Below are positions 5,480 through 6,022 of a DNA stretch of 6,022 bases, piece by piece (the first letter of the stretch is position 1; each line of letters starts with the position of its first letter). The notes under the pieces were generated by a model. That model did not search any database, was not told the origin of the DNA, and saw only the letters and a list, made by a program, of their open reading frames with translations. The position numbers were made by a program, and so were the translations under genes. This DNA is from Ignavibacteriota bacterium. GTDB taxonomy: Bacteria; Bacteroidota; Ignavibacteria; Tepidaquicellales; Tepidaquicellaceae. The stretch covers positions 1-6,022 of the forward strand of contig PMIW01000117.1 of assembly GCA_003158365.1 (NCBI GenBank), given 5' to 3'.

Positions 5480-5929
5480 ATGATAATAGATAAACTGGAA
5501 AATGTAAAACAATATTCATTTAAATACGAAGGAATTTACAAAGCATTTGAATTCCTTCGGCATACGGACTTAATAAATCTTGGCGAAGGAAAGCACGATA
5601 TTGATAATGATGATTTATTTGCGCTTGTAAACACAAGTAATACTACGGAAATTGCCGGACGATATCCCGAAGCACACAAAAAGTATATTGATGTTCAGTA
5701 TATAGTGTCCGGGGAAGAATTATTCGGCTATGCCCCGTACAATAACCAGAAAATTCAAAAAGAATATTTTGAAGCAAGAGACATATTTTTTTGTTTTGCA
5801 GAAACAACTTTTGTAAAATTAGAAAAATGTATGTTTGCAATAGTTTTTCCCGGGGACTTACATCTGCCGGGTATTAAATTCAAAGTTATTTCAAAGGTAA
5901 AGAAAATTGTAGTTAAGGTTAAAATTTAA
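5480..5929 (+). CDS. YhcH/YjgK/YiaL-family (DUF386) cupin-like protein
   Basis: The 149-aa product matches the small beta-barrel YhcH/YjgK/YiaL family in length and layout. It starts with the typical MIIDKLEN and has KAFEFLRHTDL (21-31), the block PEAHKKYIDVQYIVSGEE (63-80) and the late block FPGDLHLPG (123-131) followed by VKKIVVKV at the C-terminus. Glu64, His66, Asp71 and His128 are the likely metal- or ligand-binding set. Members are cytoplasmic and act on sugars; E. coli YhcH (NanQ) is reported as an N-acetylneuraminate anomerase, but substrate cannot be transferred to this protein because no sialic-acid genes are visible. Spacing (12 nt after the transporter, 9 nt before the next ORF) indicates an operon. 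No SD precedes the ATG. A 10-bp inverted repeat lies inside the gene at 5527-5559. Confidence 0.88.
   Translation: MIIDKLENVKQYSFKYEGIYKAFEFLRHTDLINLGEGKHDIDNDDLFALVNTSNTTEIAGRYPEAHKKYIDVQYIVSGEELFGYAPYNNQKIQKEYFEARDIFFCFAETTFVKLEKCMFAIVFPGDLHLPGIKFKVISKVKKIVVKVKI
5527..5559. repeat. 10-bp inverted repeat inside the yhcH-like gene
   Basis: CGAAGGAATT (5527-5536) and AATTCCTTCG (5550-5559) are perfect reverse complements separated by 13 nt. In the mRNA this would form a stable stem about 50 nt after the start codon, covering codons for Glu-Gly-Ile through Phe-Leu-Arg. No T-run follows, so it is not a terminator. It may simply reflect codon choice. Confidence 0.4.
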
Positions 5930-5938
5930 TATAATAAT

Positions 5939-6022
5939 ATGAATAAAATATTTCTGTTCTTCGCAATATTTATTTTAGCTGTAAGTTCAAAGGTCTTTTC
6001 GCAGGAAACCCCGCACCCGATA
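5939..6022 (+). CDS. 5' end of an exported protein with signal peptide; truncated by window edge
   Basis: An ATG at 5939, 9 nt after the yhcH-like stop, opens a frame that runs to the last base (28 codons). The translation has a short basic start (MNK), a hydrophobic core (IFLFFAIFILAV), then SSKVFSQETPHPI. This is a classic Sec signal peptide with likely signal peptidase I cleavage after Val-Phe-Ser, before Gln-Glu; there is no lipobox Cys. The mature protein is therefore periplasmic, outer-membrane or secreted. Only about seven residues beyond the cleavage site are visible, so family and function are unknown. No SD is present; the leader is TATAATAAT. The spacing suggests co-transcription with the two genes upstream. 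Confidence 0.75.
   Translation, partial: MNKIFLFFAIFILAVSSKVFSQETPHPI

Noticed and set aside
5643..5840. 65-codon minus-strand frame in the yhcH-like gene
   Set aside because: It is a reverse shadow of a conserved-family gene with no recognisable domain.
1..6022. CRISPR arrays, tRNA/rRNA, IS elements, long direct repeats, phage or defence genes
   Set aside because: I looked for regularly spaced repeats, tRNA-like cloverleaf segments, transposase motifs and unusual ORFs on both strands and saw none; every sizeable gene belongs to a common family.

Overview
The window reads as chromosomal DNA from an AT-rich, diderm, LPS-making bacterium. The most likely source is the Bacteroidota/Ignavibacteriota (FCB) side of the tree. 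This is an inference from four things: low GC, start regions that almost all lack a Shine-Dalgarno (SD) sequence, the style of the WaaA motifs, and a signal peptide ending in a '...FSQE'-type cleavage site. No 16S or other taxonomic marker is present, so the assignment is tentative. All recognised genes are on the + strand and tightly packed. The longest gene-free stretches are 134 bp (1275-1408) and 146 bp (4629-4774).

Region 1 (1-2721) is the classic translation/nucleotide cluster in its widespread bacterial order: the 3' half of rpsB (ribosomal protein uS2), tsf (EF-Ts), pyrH (UMP kinase) and frr (ribosome recycling factor). A terminator-like hairpin follows tsf, so rpsB-tsf and pyrH-frr are probably separate transcription units. 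A second dyad lies just before pyrH.

Region 2 (2738-4628) carries two LPS inner-core genes. waaA/kdtA encodes Kdo transferase, and gmhA encodes sedoheptulose-7-phosphate isomerase, the first step towards ADP-heptose. They are 1 nt apart. A 16-bp perfect palindrome spans the frr stop codon and may separate or attenuate waaA-gmhA relative to pyrH-frr. gmhA is the only gene here with a canonical SD.

Region 3 (4629-6022) begins with an intergenic stretch holding two small dyads. It continues with a VIT1/CCC1-family Fe2+/Mn2+ transporter, a YhcH/YjgK/YiaL-family (DUF386) protein, and the first 28 codons of an exported protein cut by the window edge. Gaps of 12 and 9 nt suggest one operon.

Nothing here looks like a mobile element, CRISPR array, defence system or RNA gene. 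The window is essentially ordinary core genome. The points worth a second look are small cis-elements and lineage-specific residue changes, not a new system.
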